Assembly (NCBI RefSeq): GCF_000346465.2
Contig: NC_034016.1
Coordinates: 14,916,786-14,980,785 of the forward strand
Reading direction: 5' to 3'
DNA from: Prunus persica
Lineage: Eukaryota; Streptophyta; Magnoliopsida; Rosales; Rosaceae
Length of the DNA stretch: 64,000 bases
The notes under the pieces: generated by a model
What the model was told of the DNA's origin: nothing
Databases searched by the model: none
The model's input: the letters and a program-made list of their open reading frames with translations, nothing else
Part shown: positions 45,675 through 57,324 of the stretch, piece by piece
How positions within the stretch are numbered: position 1 is the first letter of the stretch
How the letters are laid out: every line of letters starts with the position of its first letter
Program-made: the position numbers and the translations under genes

Positions 45675-48113
45675 TCACGGCGGTCTTCCATTATCCAAAT
45701 CCTCCATTACTTCAATGTCCTTGCGAGCTGTTATCTTTTGTACATATCCTGCAATGATGAATATCTTGTGTAAAAATTCTAGGGTAGAAATTCAAAACCG
45801 CAAGGGGTTCGAACTCACATAAAATTAGTAAAAATGAAATCTAAGAAGGAAAAGCCCGTAGACTTGAAGGTAAACATTAAACACAAAAAGATAACACAAA
45901 AAAACGATGGCCCAAAGGAATCAGTAAAGTTTCCTTTTCGAGCTTTGAACAATCTTTTAAGTCCTTTAAGCATCCTACACAAAACTCTTCCTGTATAAAG
46001 TAAATGAGTTACCAGAACTTCCACAACATCAAATATTCTCATACGTCTCCCCTTTTAGTGTATAACAAATGACAGTGCTGAACTGCTCGCTAAACATTGT
46101 CTTTGATCTTAGTTTTAGCACCAGATCACCAACCAAGAAAAAAGAAAATTGGCAGACCTAGGTATTGCCAGAGTTTAGACAAAGGCCTGCAAATAATGAC
46201 AATGGGGAAATAGGGAGGAAAAAAAAAGGTGGAGACATTCTTATGTTAGTTAATCTAATTCAATACATCTTGAGAGAATACATAATCTCATTTACCCAAA
46301 ATGAGAACTTAACTTAAAGGAGACGTTCTAACGAGAGCCTAAGTTGAGGCTGCACTTCAAAACTTACACCTCAGCTGCGAGATTATGTGGGGTCTGAAAG
46401 TAAGTAGTGCCATGTTAACGTACCTATTAAAATTCATAGACTTAGAGGAACTCCTACATTTGGACGAAATGTTAAAGGAATACCTGGAAGCACATTTACA
46501 AAAGCCTCGAATCGAAAATCTACAAAGAAATGATCCAATTGATCAAGATGCACAATGAGGATCGCACGCATACAATTTTACACTTCTCAACAAATATAAT
46601 ATGTTTCGTTATTCTAAGTGGTTATTCTATTATAGGTAAAGAAGAACTTGTTATTCATAACTCTTGGGTTCAAGAATTCCTATATAACTTCAGCGACACA
46701 ATAAAAGCTTTTTCTATTCTTTTATTAACTGATTTATGTATAGGATTCCATTCGCCCCATGGTTGGGAACTAATGATTGGCTCTGTCTACAAAATACCTC
46801 CCTGCCTCTCTCTCCCTCTCTGCCTACTGGCGTCAGTAAATGATAGATATGACAGACAAACTCCATAAATTCTTGACACATTATACGCATTTAGAAAGCC
46901 AAATGGAAAATGTACAACCTAAAATTTTATAGATGCATGCAAAGAAATCAAGAAATTCCAGATGCCCCGATAATATGTCTTGAAGGATTATTCCCAAGTA
47001 CAAAGGCCTTTCTTTCCCTCACTTATCTACATCAGAGAATTCGAACAATTACTTTCATAAAGCCATATATGCCAAAGATGTGTACTAAGCAAGTTGAGTT
47101 AGGCAGCCAAGTCTACTATTTCAAACATAAGGTTACTACTCTTTAGAACGGGAAACTTTGATATATCCCGCAATCCACAAAACAGACTCAGGCATATAAA
47201 TGCATAGGCAGGGGGGTACTTATCCACCATTCATATAATCATTTCCTCAACTTGATAGAATTCCTAAGATTTGAACAGTACGAGCACACACACAGACACA
47301 CCCATGTGACTAACAAAGGCCAAATAAATACCACACCAGAAAATTACAATCACAACCCAAAATGGGAAAGCATAAACTTTAACATGTAGCTGAGTTGAAC
47401 CAAGCAAGGTAAACTAAACCCATCTTTTTCAAGCTTCGAATTGACAAAGCCCAAAATGAGCTCAGAAAACTAAATAAAACAGAACAGCATACCAATTCCT
47501 TGGCAAGGTAGGCATTTGCAGATAGTTTCTCTTCCTCTTTTGTTGTAATAACTGACAAATCCTGAGCCTTGGCAACTCCTACACTTTCCTGTCCATTCAT
47601 ATACAACTTCCTTGCAATCCTACAAAATTTCCCAAAACTTTCAAGATTTTTGAATGACTTATCCACATATAATTTTGCAAATAACACCCAAATTAAAACC
47701 GAATTCGCAATTCTGACCTCAACTATAGGATCACATCGGAGCCTCCGGTCAATCTCCTCGGGTGACACCGGCGAAGTATTGGGATATGTCATCGGAAGAG
47801 GGAGGGGGTCGCCGTTGTGAGTCAAATAGCTCTCTCTGTCACGCGACCACTTCCTCTCCATGGCATTCACCTTAACACCACCACTGCCACTGCCGCTACC
47901 GCCGCCGCGAAGCCGAGCCGAGCCGCCGTCGAGCTCGGCCTCCTGGCCAATTCGGACACCGACGGCCGCCGCGTCAGCAGCGGCGGAGGGGAATTGAATT
48001 AAGCGTGGGAATGCGGGGCCGCGAGGAAGGTCGCCGGTGGCAGCGCGGCAGCGGAGGCGGGTTGAGGAGGGTTTGGAGGAGGAGAAGAAGAGGCTAGGGT
48101 TAGTAGCCAACAT
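45675..48113 (-). CDS. SCO2: SNOWY COTYLEDON 2 / CYO1, plastid DnaJ-type zinc-finger protein, 3 exons, 198 aa
   Basis: SCO2/CYO1 is a plastid thylakoid protein with disulfide-isomerase-type activity needed for chloroplast biogenesis in cotyledons. Minus-strand exons: 48113-47718, 47619-47493, 45748-45675, joined in phase with GT-AG introns; intron 2 is 1744 bp. The N-terminus ([20 protein letters not shown]) is a Ser-rich plastid transit peptide, followed by a variable Ala/Gly-rich part. The conserved core runs [31 protein letters not shown] and [19 protein letters not shown]. The two zinc motifs are CRSCQGSG and CLPCQGIG, and the tail is [20 protein letters not shown]. Exon 2 is read in a different frame from the long open frame that spans it, so a naive ORF call would miss the zinc finger. 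The neighbours (RAD54 upstream, LRR gene downstream) match the Arabidopsis order. Confidence 0.92.
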
Positions 48114-48154
48114 TCCAAGAAATGTTGAGGAGCGAAAGACTGAAAGACTGAAAT

Positions 48155-48161
<7 letters not shown>

Positions 48162-48189
<28 letters not shown>
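48162..48189. repeat. (GA)n microsatellite in SCO2 5' UTR/promoter
   Basis: A GA run about 50-75 bp upstream of the SCO2 start codon, a CT run on the gene's strand. Pyrimidine-rich leaders of this sort are common in plant genes. Confidence 0.9.
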
Positions 48190-48192
<3 letters not shown>

Positions 48193-49898
48193 AAGAGAGG
48201 GTGGGAAATGAATTTATATAGATTGCGGGTGTGGGGCGCGCGCGGCAACAGCGAGCTCAAAGGAGAAGTGTAGTTAAGTGTAACGTGCGGTCTCTTCTGT
48301 CTCTGTGTTTTTGTCAAGTGGAAGCTGGCAATTCGTTATAAAAGCGTCCAATCAAGGAATTTGCACGACAATATCTGCCTCAAAGATACGTGTAGCGTTA
48401 TTTTAAGTTGGCTTTGAGATGCATTAACATTAGGGACCAATTTTCTTACATTTTAGGTTCGGAATTAAACACTTTTCTTGTCTAACATGCTACGAGGGCT
48501 CTGTTTCTACTTATTATTTATCATGTTAAGCAAACCTGTTGGAGATGCTTCTATACTATTTGCATCTACTTGTCTATTTATGCGCAAAATCAAGTTAAGT
48601 TTTTAAGATTAAGTGGTTGTTCAACATGTTATCATTGAGCAGGATTGCTTTGGTAGCAAGTTTGTTGTTTATTGATTCATTTTGCATTTCAATTGACCTC
48701 AATTAATGTTGCGGTTAAGAGCGTTCAGGCCGACGAACAAGAAGATCAGCACAATCAATAAAGTACAAAAATAATAATCATCACAAGACAAGTCCCATTC
48801 TCAAAATGGTGGAACCTATTGCGATCCCTCACAACTTGATCATTGAGTGGCAATCATCTCTGCTCTCAGTTGAAGTTAAAAGATGGAAATCATGGTGTTT
48901 GAATGAACATTTGTTTGTTTTGAGATCCTTGGAAACTCTAACATCAATTTATATAATTTTCCTTAGATCCCTACCTGCATTGTCTCTATCTCAATCTTGA
49001 CTTATGTTAAGATTCGTGATATCAATGCAACCGTTTCAAATTACAAATAACTTGTGGTGTCAAAATATGCCCCAAACAGACCCAGTTCCAAAGAAGCAAA
49101 CATCTAAGGGAAACAAAACTTAAACGGAAAAAAAAATAAATCGAAAGACACATGCCGGCACGACTGTGGGGTACGTGCCACGGTGGTAACCCATCAGCCT
49201 GTAGGGTGCTGATAAAGGAAGATGGGGGCCATGGAGAGCCAACTAGGAGCCCACATCCTCCTGCATTAGAATGTCCATATTTTAGAGAATATACATTACA
49301 CAAGATCATAGCATAGCTATTTTTTTGTTTGTTGAGTTTCTGATGTTTAGAACTGATGGCATGTTTTAATCAGATGCCGTGGTGCAAACAACATAAAATC
49401 CACAGAACAGCAAGAAAAAAAATCAGAAGCTTCCTGTCCTATTTGGTTTTCATAACATTCTCATTAGCAGTTAAGTAATTTCTGTATGGCATGTTAGTGA
49501 TGTACATGTTAATTAATCATATTGCATATGCTGCACTTGGTTTGTTTGTTGGTTTTCGAATTATGGGGCTGACATTTGGAGAGAGAAAAAAAGAGAGAGC
49601 CATAAACATGAAGACCTTCCCCAACCAAACTATTACTGAAGCAGGGGTCTAAATTTTTCTGACATCTCTCCACGCCGTGTCGATCCATTCCTGTCATTCG
49701 ACTCTTACAGTTCTATTACATCCTAGCTGGAGACTGCGATCCACTGTCAGGGTCGTTCTTCAACCTGCAATATTAACCAGCATAAGTTGCAAAGGAACCC
49801 TGTTTGTTTTTTTTAGCAGGCTCATGCATCCGAAGAAGTTAGAATACATTGAAATCAATTACTTTGGGGATCAAATTAGAAATTACGGTTGTTATTTC
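48190..49898. other. SCO2 upstream region and LRR-gene 3' flank
   Basis: No coding exon is found. The first few hundred bases are the SCO2 promoter; the last few hundred should include the 3' UTR of the LRR gene. Open frames here are short and show no domain. Confidence 0.4.
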
Positions 49899-52880
49899 TT
49901 ACTGAATGTTCTTCTTTTTATCCTGTGGCGTGTGGGGGACATCGCCCTTAACTTTGTTATTCTGAAGGAAACTGTAAACCAAAGCAGGTCACCAAAATAG
50001 TTAGCTGATGCCACAGAATAATGTTATAAAAAAACACAGAGAGAGAATGATTTGCTTACATCTCTTGTAGTTTTGGAAGTTTTCGTAATGATTGAGGAAT
50101 TAGTCCTTCAAGCTGGTTGTTTTCCAAATGCCTTTATCAGATAACAAAAAAGAAAAAAAAAAAAAAAAGAATTAAAGCATTGCAGAAGAAATATACATGG
50201 ATTGCTAAGCATAGAAAAGTATACTGAAGAATGAATGACAGTGATAGAACTTTCTATGTAACATACAAACTCTGCAACTCCTTCAATGAGCCCATTTCTG
50301 GAATGTTGCCTGAAAGTTTGTTTCCCCCAAACCAACTGTAAGGAAATAATTCCACCGAAAGCGCCATTTAGTAAGTGATCGCGAAAACAGAAACCGTGTT
50401 TTAACAATGTTTGGTAGCATAACTAGCAAGTGCATGATTACTTACATATGGCGTAGAGCAGTCAAATTTGCTATGTTTGGTGCCAGTGACCCAGATAGCC
50501 CAATGCCAGTTAGATTCCTTCACAGAATATGAAAACATTTCGACTGCCAATCAAAATTTAAATCCCCTAGCATAAATCATTATCTAGGAACATATTGTAA
50601 GGATATTATGTATGCCTCATGAGATTCAGGGCTAAGAATTTATTCATGTCACATATCCTTGTGGACTTACAAAGCTGTTACTCGATAATTTTTTCCATGA
50701 GAACATGTAACACCAGTCCATGAATTCTCTCGTGGCAGGCAAGGATCGCCACTCCAATCGGGAGGTGGATTGTCGAAATGTCTTCTCAACTCATTCATTG
50801 CCCCAACTAAGGAACACCAAAGACATTTACTGGTTAAAAGTTAAAACAAGCAAAAAAAGAGGAAAGTCTCATAAAAATAACCATGGTTTAAGAAATGGTG
50901 AAAAAAGTGGATGGGATATTGAATAAACTATACCATCTCTATTGACAGTCACTCCTCCAAGAGGCAGAATCTGCATGATCTCACCGGCGTTGATGACAGG
51001 CCCAACAGGTATGCCTTGGCCAGAAGTTAGGACAATCTGAGTCTGCCCGGATAGCGGCCACTGCGGTGCATAAACTGTTAAGCCTCTGGTGCTGACATTA
51101 ACATTGGCATAGAAGTTCTTGTCATTCACAGAAACATTAAAGACTCTCCAACTATGTGGACTTGGATTTCTGTTGTCCTGGAAATATAATGCAATATAGT
51201 AGCTTGCACTGGGGAGTGACCCGGCTGGCCATTTGATTTGCAGTGGCTTCCCTCGGCTGCTTGTGACAGAATTTTGGAATATTTTTGCTGGCGGGATGTT
51301 CCAGAAATCGGAGGGAGTTACATTATACTTGCTGGTCACAACAGGGTTCTGGTCCTTATAAGGTTGCCAAAACCGGTTGAATTTGTCATCTGGAAAGCTA
51401 AGTTCATATTTACATATTCAACATCAGATAGTTCATTATATATAATTGTACAGATAACATAGCATTCATAAAATAAAAACTTTTTTGGTATATCTCATGC
51501 CAAAACTTATGTTAGTTTTAAAAAAATTCTGATCATAGCTTACAAAGGTATGATGCACAAATGACCTATGTTACATAAATCACATTTTAGGCTACATCAC
51601 TAGTAGAGTGGAGGTAGGACCCACTTAACAAGTAGTAAGGCTGATCTCTATGCCTCTACAATGTGCCCATATATGTAAATATGGTTCAGAACCTCAACTA
51701 GTTTTATCTGCAAATGTACAGGTAGTATATATTACTAGTACCAATAAAAAATAAACCATTTTGATTACATTTGTGGATCGCATTGTAGACCACATCTGTA
51801 ATAAAGGCGGAACCGACTAGTGCAGCTTGTACACCTAGTCACACCTCTATTAGGGACGTAGTTTACAATGTAGTCCAACTGCATTGCTCTCAAGTTAATT
51901 GATAAAATGCAGCAAGGAGTACTAAAGAACAAGCTGAGTTCCTACCCAATTATGTCACCATCATCTCCAAAGCTACTCCTGGCCACCGTGGTAAGCGCAT
52001 ACTTGTTAAAATCCGTGGCGTTGTACACTGAATCGTCCATGTACTCCATCTCAAGAGCTGAGATAAAGGGGCTAGAATCCGATGCTGTCATGTTATTCCT
52101 CGCAAGGCACACACTTAAGGCCTTTCCCTTAGCCTGCACCACAATCTCATAATACGAGCTCATCCCATTGGCATGGTCCTCCGTGGTGTTAACCACACTC
52201 CATTTAGTCCCCTCCACAATCTGATCAAACACCGGAGGCTCCTTCCCGCCATCAAAACCGCCATAATAGTACGTGGTTCGAACGAGATACTTCCCTCCTT
52301 TGATCACAGGGATAGCGTAGCAGTACTTACGTGCGGACTTGTTTGGGAAATAGCGCAATGTGGTGAGTATGGGCACTAGGCCATCCTGTTTGATGGTGCT
52401 GGTGTTTCCCACCGATATGAAGCCCTCGTCTGTGATGTATTTCAGACTCCCTACTGTTACGTCGTTGCCAGGCGACGGCCCAGCTCCACAGTTTAGGAGG
52501 TACCCTGCATTTTTGAGACATTAATTTTGCATGTACCTACTTTGGAAAATGTATTTCATCATCAAATACTGGACAAAAGAGAGAGATCATATAATTCAAG
52601 GCTTCGAAATTGATTAGAACACAATTAGTTTGAAATAAAATTTGACAGATGGGATTGTATAATCAACTAGAGGAAAATGCTAGAATTTTGTGTTATTTTT
52701 GGGTGAAAAAAAAAAAGAACAAACAAGAAAAACCCTAAAGATAAAAAGTGAGAAATGTGTCTAATAATTATTAGTGGGGATGTGCCATGTGTATTTATGG
52801 AACCTGCCTCTAGGGTTACTTTGAGAGTAGGCGAGGAGAGGGATGGTGACGAGCCATAGGAGGAAGAGGCAGAGGGACAT
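49899..52880 (-). CDS. Malectin-like domain and LRR protein, 8 exons, 505 aa
   Basis: A secreted or cell-surface protein of the malectin-like/LRR group without a kinase. Minus-strand exons: 52880-52808, 52504-51946, 51397-50934, 50806-50671, 50517-50446, 50335-50267, 50131-50060, 49971-49899. The signal peptide is MSLCLFLLWLVTIPLLAYSQ. The malectin-like region starts GYLLNCGAGPSPGNDVTVGS, with Asn-glycosylation sites such as NTS, NTT and NMT, and continues through DDKFNRFWQPYKDQNPV. An LRR N-cap follows (NELRRHFDNPPPDWSGDPC, then WTGVTC). About four LRRs are each encoded by a 69-72 bp exon (ALRHIWFGGNKLSGNIP, LQSLHLENNQLEGLIP, IFLQNNKVKGDVP). It ends soon after, with no membrane span or kinase. 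Intron 1 needs a GC donor (AGAG/GCAGGT) to keep frame. It matches Arabidopsis AT3G19230 in type and neighbourhood, from memory. Confidence 0.88.
52505..52807 (-). other. Intron 1 of the LRR gene, probable GC-AG
   Basis: Exon 1 ends CCTAGAG at 52808 and the intron begins GCAGGT; exon 2 begins GGTACC after ATGCAG. This gives NPRGYLLNCG, the typical start of malectin-like domains. The nearby GT (three bases on) would shift the frame. Confidence 0.65.
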
Positions 52881-53552
52881 GGTGTCCTGCTGGGAACTCT
52901 AACCCAGAAAGAAAGGATGCCAAAGTTTGGCGAGATTTTGTTTTCTTGGTGAAATTGAGGAATGGGCGCCAAGGGGGGAGGTTGGGCATGGCGTGTTTGG
53001 GGTTGACACGTGGAGGGCTATGCTTGAAGATAGATGATGGTTTTGAGAGCCCATGGAGATTTTTGACCAGGTCAATATGGTTAATATTTACAAGACAATT
53101 CTTGCCTGAAAGATTTCGTTAATCAATACAGTAATAAAAGAGCTGTTTTTTTTTAAAAATCTTCTAATGTTTGTTTTTCTTTATCTTTTTTTCTTTTTTA
53201 CTGTAGGGGGCAGGACTCTGGCAAAGTCGTTTGGGTGCGCAGATTGAAGTGGTGTTCATGCGTCTTTGTCTTTCCCATTATTGGTTCAGGCTACAAATCT
53301 TTTTTAAGATAACACTATAGTTCATATCTCTCACGTTAGATTTTGTATAGGGGTGTTCAGACTTCCTATTATTTTCTTTTCCTTATTTCTCTGTAATTGG
53401 TTCAAGCCGCGAATCTTTCTCTAATGCCTTATGCCTGGAGACCGAACTGATATCCGTCAATGTGTCTTATATAGTAACACCCATAGGCACGGCAATACAT
53501 AACATAAAATTTTTTATTTATTAGAATTTAATACAGACAAATTAACAAGTAA
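52881..53552. other. Upstream region of the LRR gene
   Basis: No gene is seen between the LRR start codon and the tRNA. The interval should hold the LRR gene's promoter. Confidence 0.4.
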
Positions 53553-53625
53553 GCGCCTGTAGCTCAGTGGATAGAGCGTCTGTTTCCTAAGCAGAAAGTC
53601 GTAGGTTCGACCCCTACCTGGCGCG
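53553..53625 (+). tRNA. tRNA-Arg (anticodon CCT)
   Basis: A 73-nt cloverleaf. The acceptor strand GCGCCTG pairs with CTGGCGC with one T-T mismatch at the sixth pair, discriminator G. The D arm region is TAGCTCAGTGGATAGAGC. The anticodon loop is TTCCTAA with CCT at 53586-53588. The T arm contains GTAGGTTCGACCCCTAC. No intron. A T-rich tract follows within 15 bases and can serve as the Pol III terminator. It reads AGG arginine codons. Confidence 0.95.
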
Positions 53626-53852
53626 CTTAAAAAGCTTTATTTTATTTTTTGACTTCTTATAGACAAAACTGGTGCTGAAACCCTAGGCAGAGCAGCAGCC
53701 GAGAATAGGCACCTGCTGGTAAAACCCATGATGCTTTTTTGCTACTTTTTTTTATATTTGATTATGTATTCGCACCAGAAATTGTAAGCTTCAATCAAAA
53801 TTGTTTTGTTGCAGACTTGCAGTGCAAAAGCCTACAGCTTGAAGACGCAATC

Positions 53853-53921
53853 ATGAAGGCGTTTGAGGTCAATGGGAACACTCTCTCTCTTGCTCTCTTC
53901 ACTGAAGTCACCAACTCCAAG

Positions 53922-53972
<51 letters not shown>

Positions 53973-55289
53973 TGCAACTAGCTCAACTGGGTATTGCTTT
54001 TTCATGGAAAATTCACCAAACCCAATTTCGTTCCCCTGGATTTTCCATCAAAACCTGGTTAAGCTGGAGAATAAAGTTGGGCATTTCGTTGTCATAATTT
54101 CTTTAGCACATAGATATGAACTTGTTCACTTATCTCATGCCAGTAAGAACAAGTGTTTTTTTTTCTTCTTCCGATGTATTAATTTTTGGGAACCGATGAT
54201 TGCCTCTGTACTTAACATCGCTCTAACTGCAAACAAGATTGCCATCGCTTGTAAATCTAATTTTCAATCCCAAAAGAGAAAAAGAAAGTTATTGAATTTG
54301 TAGTTGAATTTGAAAGATGTTTTAATTTTAAACAGAAGTAAGAATGAACCCATCTACTTCAATTGAAGTGGAACAAAACTTATGTGTGATATATCTGTCT
54401 TATGTTGTAAAGTCATTATCTTGTAGGGAGCTGCTTGATTCTATGCAATCTGGGACACTAGACCCCGAAGTCGCGTTCCTGAATGCTTCACTGGTTTTAT
54501 TCCATACTTTAACCATCCCTTTTTTTATTTTTTCCTTCAATGTTGTATTCTCTTTGCTGAGATCCTTCTTGTTGAGTTTCTCTAATGTTACCTTCACCCA
54601 CAATGGAAGCAGATACCAGATGTTTTTCCTTTGCTTGCAGCTGCACATAAGACACTTGTAGCCAAGTCCCGAGAGTCGCTGACAACGCGCACTCTTCATT
54701 CTGAGCTTGTTTACAATTACTCAGGATCCAAGCATGTAATTTTCTACCTATTAACTAATATGTTCTGTGGCCTGTTGCTTATTTTTCTCATGCTGCAAAT
54801 ATGTAACCCCTAGCTTTGAACGTGACTAGATCACAGAATCGTTGAAAAGATGTGGCATCTCTGAAAGCTCGACTTATGTGCTTGCCGCTCGTTTTAATGC
54901 TTCTTCTGAAGAGGTAAGATCACTCTGAAAGGTGTAGTAGATCAAGCCTTGCATGGCTTCAGGATATCAGAAAATGTTAGCCATTCTGACTTTCATAATT
55001 TGTGTTGAATACTAGATTGAACAGAAAGCAGTAGAGAAACTAATCAATGGAAAAGAGATTGACTTGGAGGAGTTGGGAGGTAGAGCAGACCAAGCCCAAA
55101 TACAAAAGGTACACTCTTGAGTCTTGATCACTTTTCTAGCGGCAGTTAGTTTTATTGTGATTTTGTTTCTAGTTAGTGATCATCAACACTCTTTATTTTC
55201 AGCACTATAAGATAACTAGCGTGGAACTAGGGATATCTTCTCTTGCTGATGCCATTACTTGCCGGATTGCCTCTCGTGATGCCCTGTGA
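53853..55289 (+). CDS. CGI121: EKC/KEOPS complex subunit CGI121 (TPRKB), 6 exons, 173 aa
   Basis: CGI121 binds the Bud32/PRPK kinase in the KEOPS complex, which makes the t6A37 modification on ANN-decoding tRNAs and supports telomere maintenance. Exons: 53853-53920, 54427-54493, 54613-54735, 54830-54913, 55016-55108, 55203-55289, all GT-AG and in phase. The protein opens MKAFEVNGNTLSLALFTEVT. It continues SLIPDVFPLLAAAHKTLVAK, then RTLHSELVYNYSGSKHITES, SLKRCGISESSTYVLAARFN, and ends LGISSLADAITCRIASRDAL, which is the family's C-terminal signature. Length is normal for the family. The first intron's donor is followed directly by a long CT repeat. Two nearby tRNA genes are coincidental neighbours as far as I can tell. 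Confidence 0.93.
53924..53970. repeat. (CT)n microsatellite at the CGI121 5' splice site
   Basis: A CT run of about 23 units starting 4 bases into intron 1 of CGI121 (donor GTATCTCT). Confidence 0.95.
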
Positions 55290-55623
55290 GAAGAATGAGG
55301 TTTATGTTCTGGGAATTTAGAGCTTCATTTGAAGGTGGCCAAGGAAACAGAAAACCTGTGGCTTACTATTCTTGTTTTAGCAAGTTCAAATGTCTGGTGT
55401 AATAGGTAAGTATGCTTGTAGGCAAACCTGAAATTTGGAAAACGTGATTATGCTACCTATACCCAGCAATGAACCAATGACAAAATTTGCTTGAAATCGT
55501 GGTACTAGTTTAGTTGTGAGATTGCTTGTATGAGAAAAATTCAATTGTTGATCGTTATTGGTTTCTTGGACAGTCGTAGACTTGCATATCTTCAGTACTC
55601 AGTAGTGCAGGCCTGGGCATTAG
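55290..55623 (+). other. CGI121 3' UTR and flank
   Basis: Likely 3' untranslated region; no other gene or repeat is recognised. Confidence 0.4.
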
Positions 55624-56050
55624 GTGCTTGCATTGCATTCTTGGAACAAACCCTTGATGCTTAGACGCTTATGGCATGTTGTGAGTGATTCTGACAACAT
55701 TTGGACTAGATGGGTGCATAAGTATAATCACAGGGGCATGAGCATTTGGGCTGTTAACCCTCCACAAGTTTGCTCTAGAATTGGAGAAAAATCTATAAAT
55801 CAGAGATTTAGATACAAGTCCCAATTGAATTTGTGGTTTGACAACTGACATCCATTGGGACCTCTCCCACCTTCTTACGAGTCCTCCTGCTATCCTGAGT
55901 TCGGGTTTGGCTCTTGATGCTAGGGTTAGTCTCATTATCCATAACTGGCAGCGGCATTGCTCTTGGAACGGAATTTGTGATCGCAAGCCTGTTGTTCCCA
56001 CAATCCATCTAAGAACGAGTTTTATTCTATGGATGCCAATTAGAGATTTG
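55624..56050 (+). pseudogene. LINE ORF2 C-terminal remnant
   Basis: Two plus-strand frames give pieces typical of the region after the reverse transcriptase in plant LINEs. One is LMLRRLWHVVSDSDNIWTRW with VHKYNHRGMSIWAV and QLNLWFDN, followed in a shifted frame by WDLSHLLTSPPAILSSGL. A frameshift separates them and no catalytic motif remains. This is a second LINE relic in the window, separate from the one at 467-3480 and in the opposite orientation. Confidence 0.7.
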
Positions 56051-57130
56051 GAGGCAACTTATGATCATTTCTGGTTCCTCTGTTCTTTTATTTTTTTGGT
56101 CAGTTCCTCCTGTTCTTCTTACTCATGGCCTCTACTTGGTCATTTCACTGCCAAGCTTTGGTAAGGCAAGTAAGCCTCTCAAATTGGTTGCCTATTGGGC
56201 TAGTAGTTTGGCTGCTTTAGCCCTTTGTGTCTTGCTTTGCTGGCTGGATTTTCGCCCACATTCCTTGTTATGATTACCCAAGAAAACTTTGATTTAAAAA
56301 CTTTGATTTAATTATTTTGTTTTGTTATTGATCATTGTATACTGCTCCACTTTCCACCTTTTAGTATAATATTCTTTGTTTTGTTATTTACAATGAGAAT
56401 CGAAGCTAGACACCACCTTCCCTACATCCTCCATAGCATTTCATCTGAGGTTCTTTGGCTCTCTTTATTCAATCTTAAAAAGGGGCTCAGGCTCCCTAAA
56501 AAAATAAAAATCTTTTGTTGAATTTGGAGTTCATTCTAATCTTTATATGCGAAGTTTATGATACTTCGTAATGTATAAATATGATGAAATAAAACATCAA
56601 CCTTTGAGCTAAATAAGTACTTCATATTTTTTTTTCATTGCAATGAAAGGGAATCGAACCTTTAATCTAGCTTAATCTTAACTCATTATCTCATGCACTA
56701 ATGGCTTAGTAATCTCTCTATGGTAAATAAATAAAACGTAGTCAGTTAAACTAGAGATCTTAGTAGCATATTTGCTTATATGTAATGAGTATTTGATATC
56801 TTTTCTAATTTGTTCGTGACTTTCTGATTCAAGACTTCACATATTTGAGGTAAACATATCATAAGTTTGTTTATTTATTTTGATAAGATAGGATTAACCA
56901 ACTAATCCTAACGGTTCATAAAGCAAATTTTAAACTTTTAAAGTAATGTCTCAGAAAAGGGATTATTATAGTCTCACAAAAGGGATGAGAGAGGTCGATC
57001 TCATCAATCAAACGCATACGTGGCATATACTCTCACAAAAGGTAGATGTACCCCGCGTTACAGCCAATCCCTTCCTTAACCAAGAAGCAAAGGCCACGTC
57101 GAATCAACGCTACGCTGAAAGCAAAGCACA
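56051..57130. other. Intergenic DNA upstream of the VID27-like gene
   Basis: No gene is seen. A plus-strand open frame at 56061-56273 may be further LINE debris. The rest is AT-rich. Confidence 0.4.
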
Positions 57131-57138
57131 TATAAAAA
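57131..57138 (+). promoter_or_regulatory. Likely TATA box of the VID27-like gene
   Basis: TATAAAAA lies 187-194 bp upstream of the start codon and is followed by a CA- and CT-rich leader. A CCAAT-type word (CAGCCAATCC) lies about 65 bp further upstream. Confidence 0.5.
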
Positions 57139-57324
57139 AGCAACCGAGTCAGCAGCCAACTCTGCAAACGCTCCACAAAATCAAAACCTCTACAATTTCT
57201 TTCGCTCCCAAATTCTCAATACTCGAATTTCATTTCCCAAACAAAATCTTCGAAATTCGAAAATCGAAATTCGAAAATCTCCATTTGTCTTTCTGAGCTC
57301 TGAGAATTTCGAATTCAAAAAGCC

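Noticed and set aside
47379..47717. Reading the SCO2 exon 1 frame straight on to 47379 as one 312-aa protein
   Set aside because: That frame loses the zinc-finger core. A GT-AG intron (47717-47620) and a frame change restore CRSCQGSG and CLPCQGIG as in the family.
49022..49309. 95-codon minus-strand frame between SCO2 and the LRR gene
   Set aside because: No domain and odd composition (Trp, Cys, Phe); more likely 3' flank of the LRR gene.
53553..53625. Treating tRNA-Arg(CCT) as a pseudogene because of the T-T acceptor mismatch
   Set aside because: All other arms pair well, the anticodon loop and T arm are canonical and a T-rich terminator follows, so a working gene is more likely.
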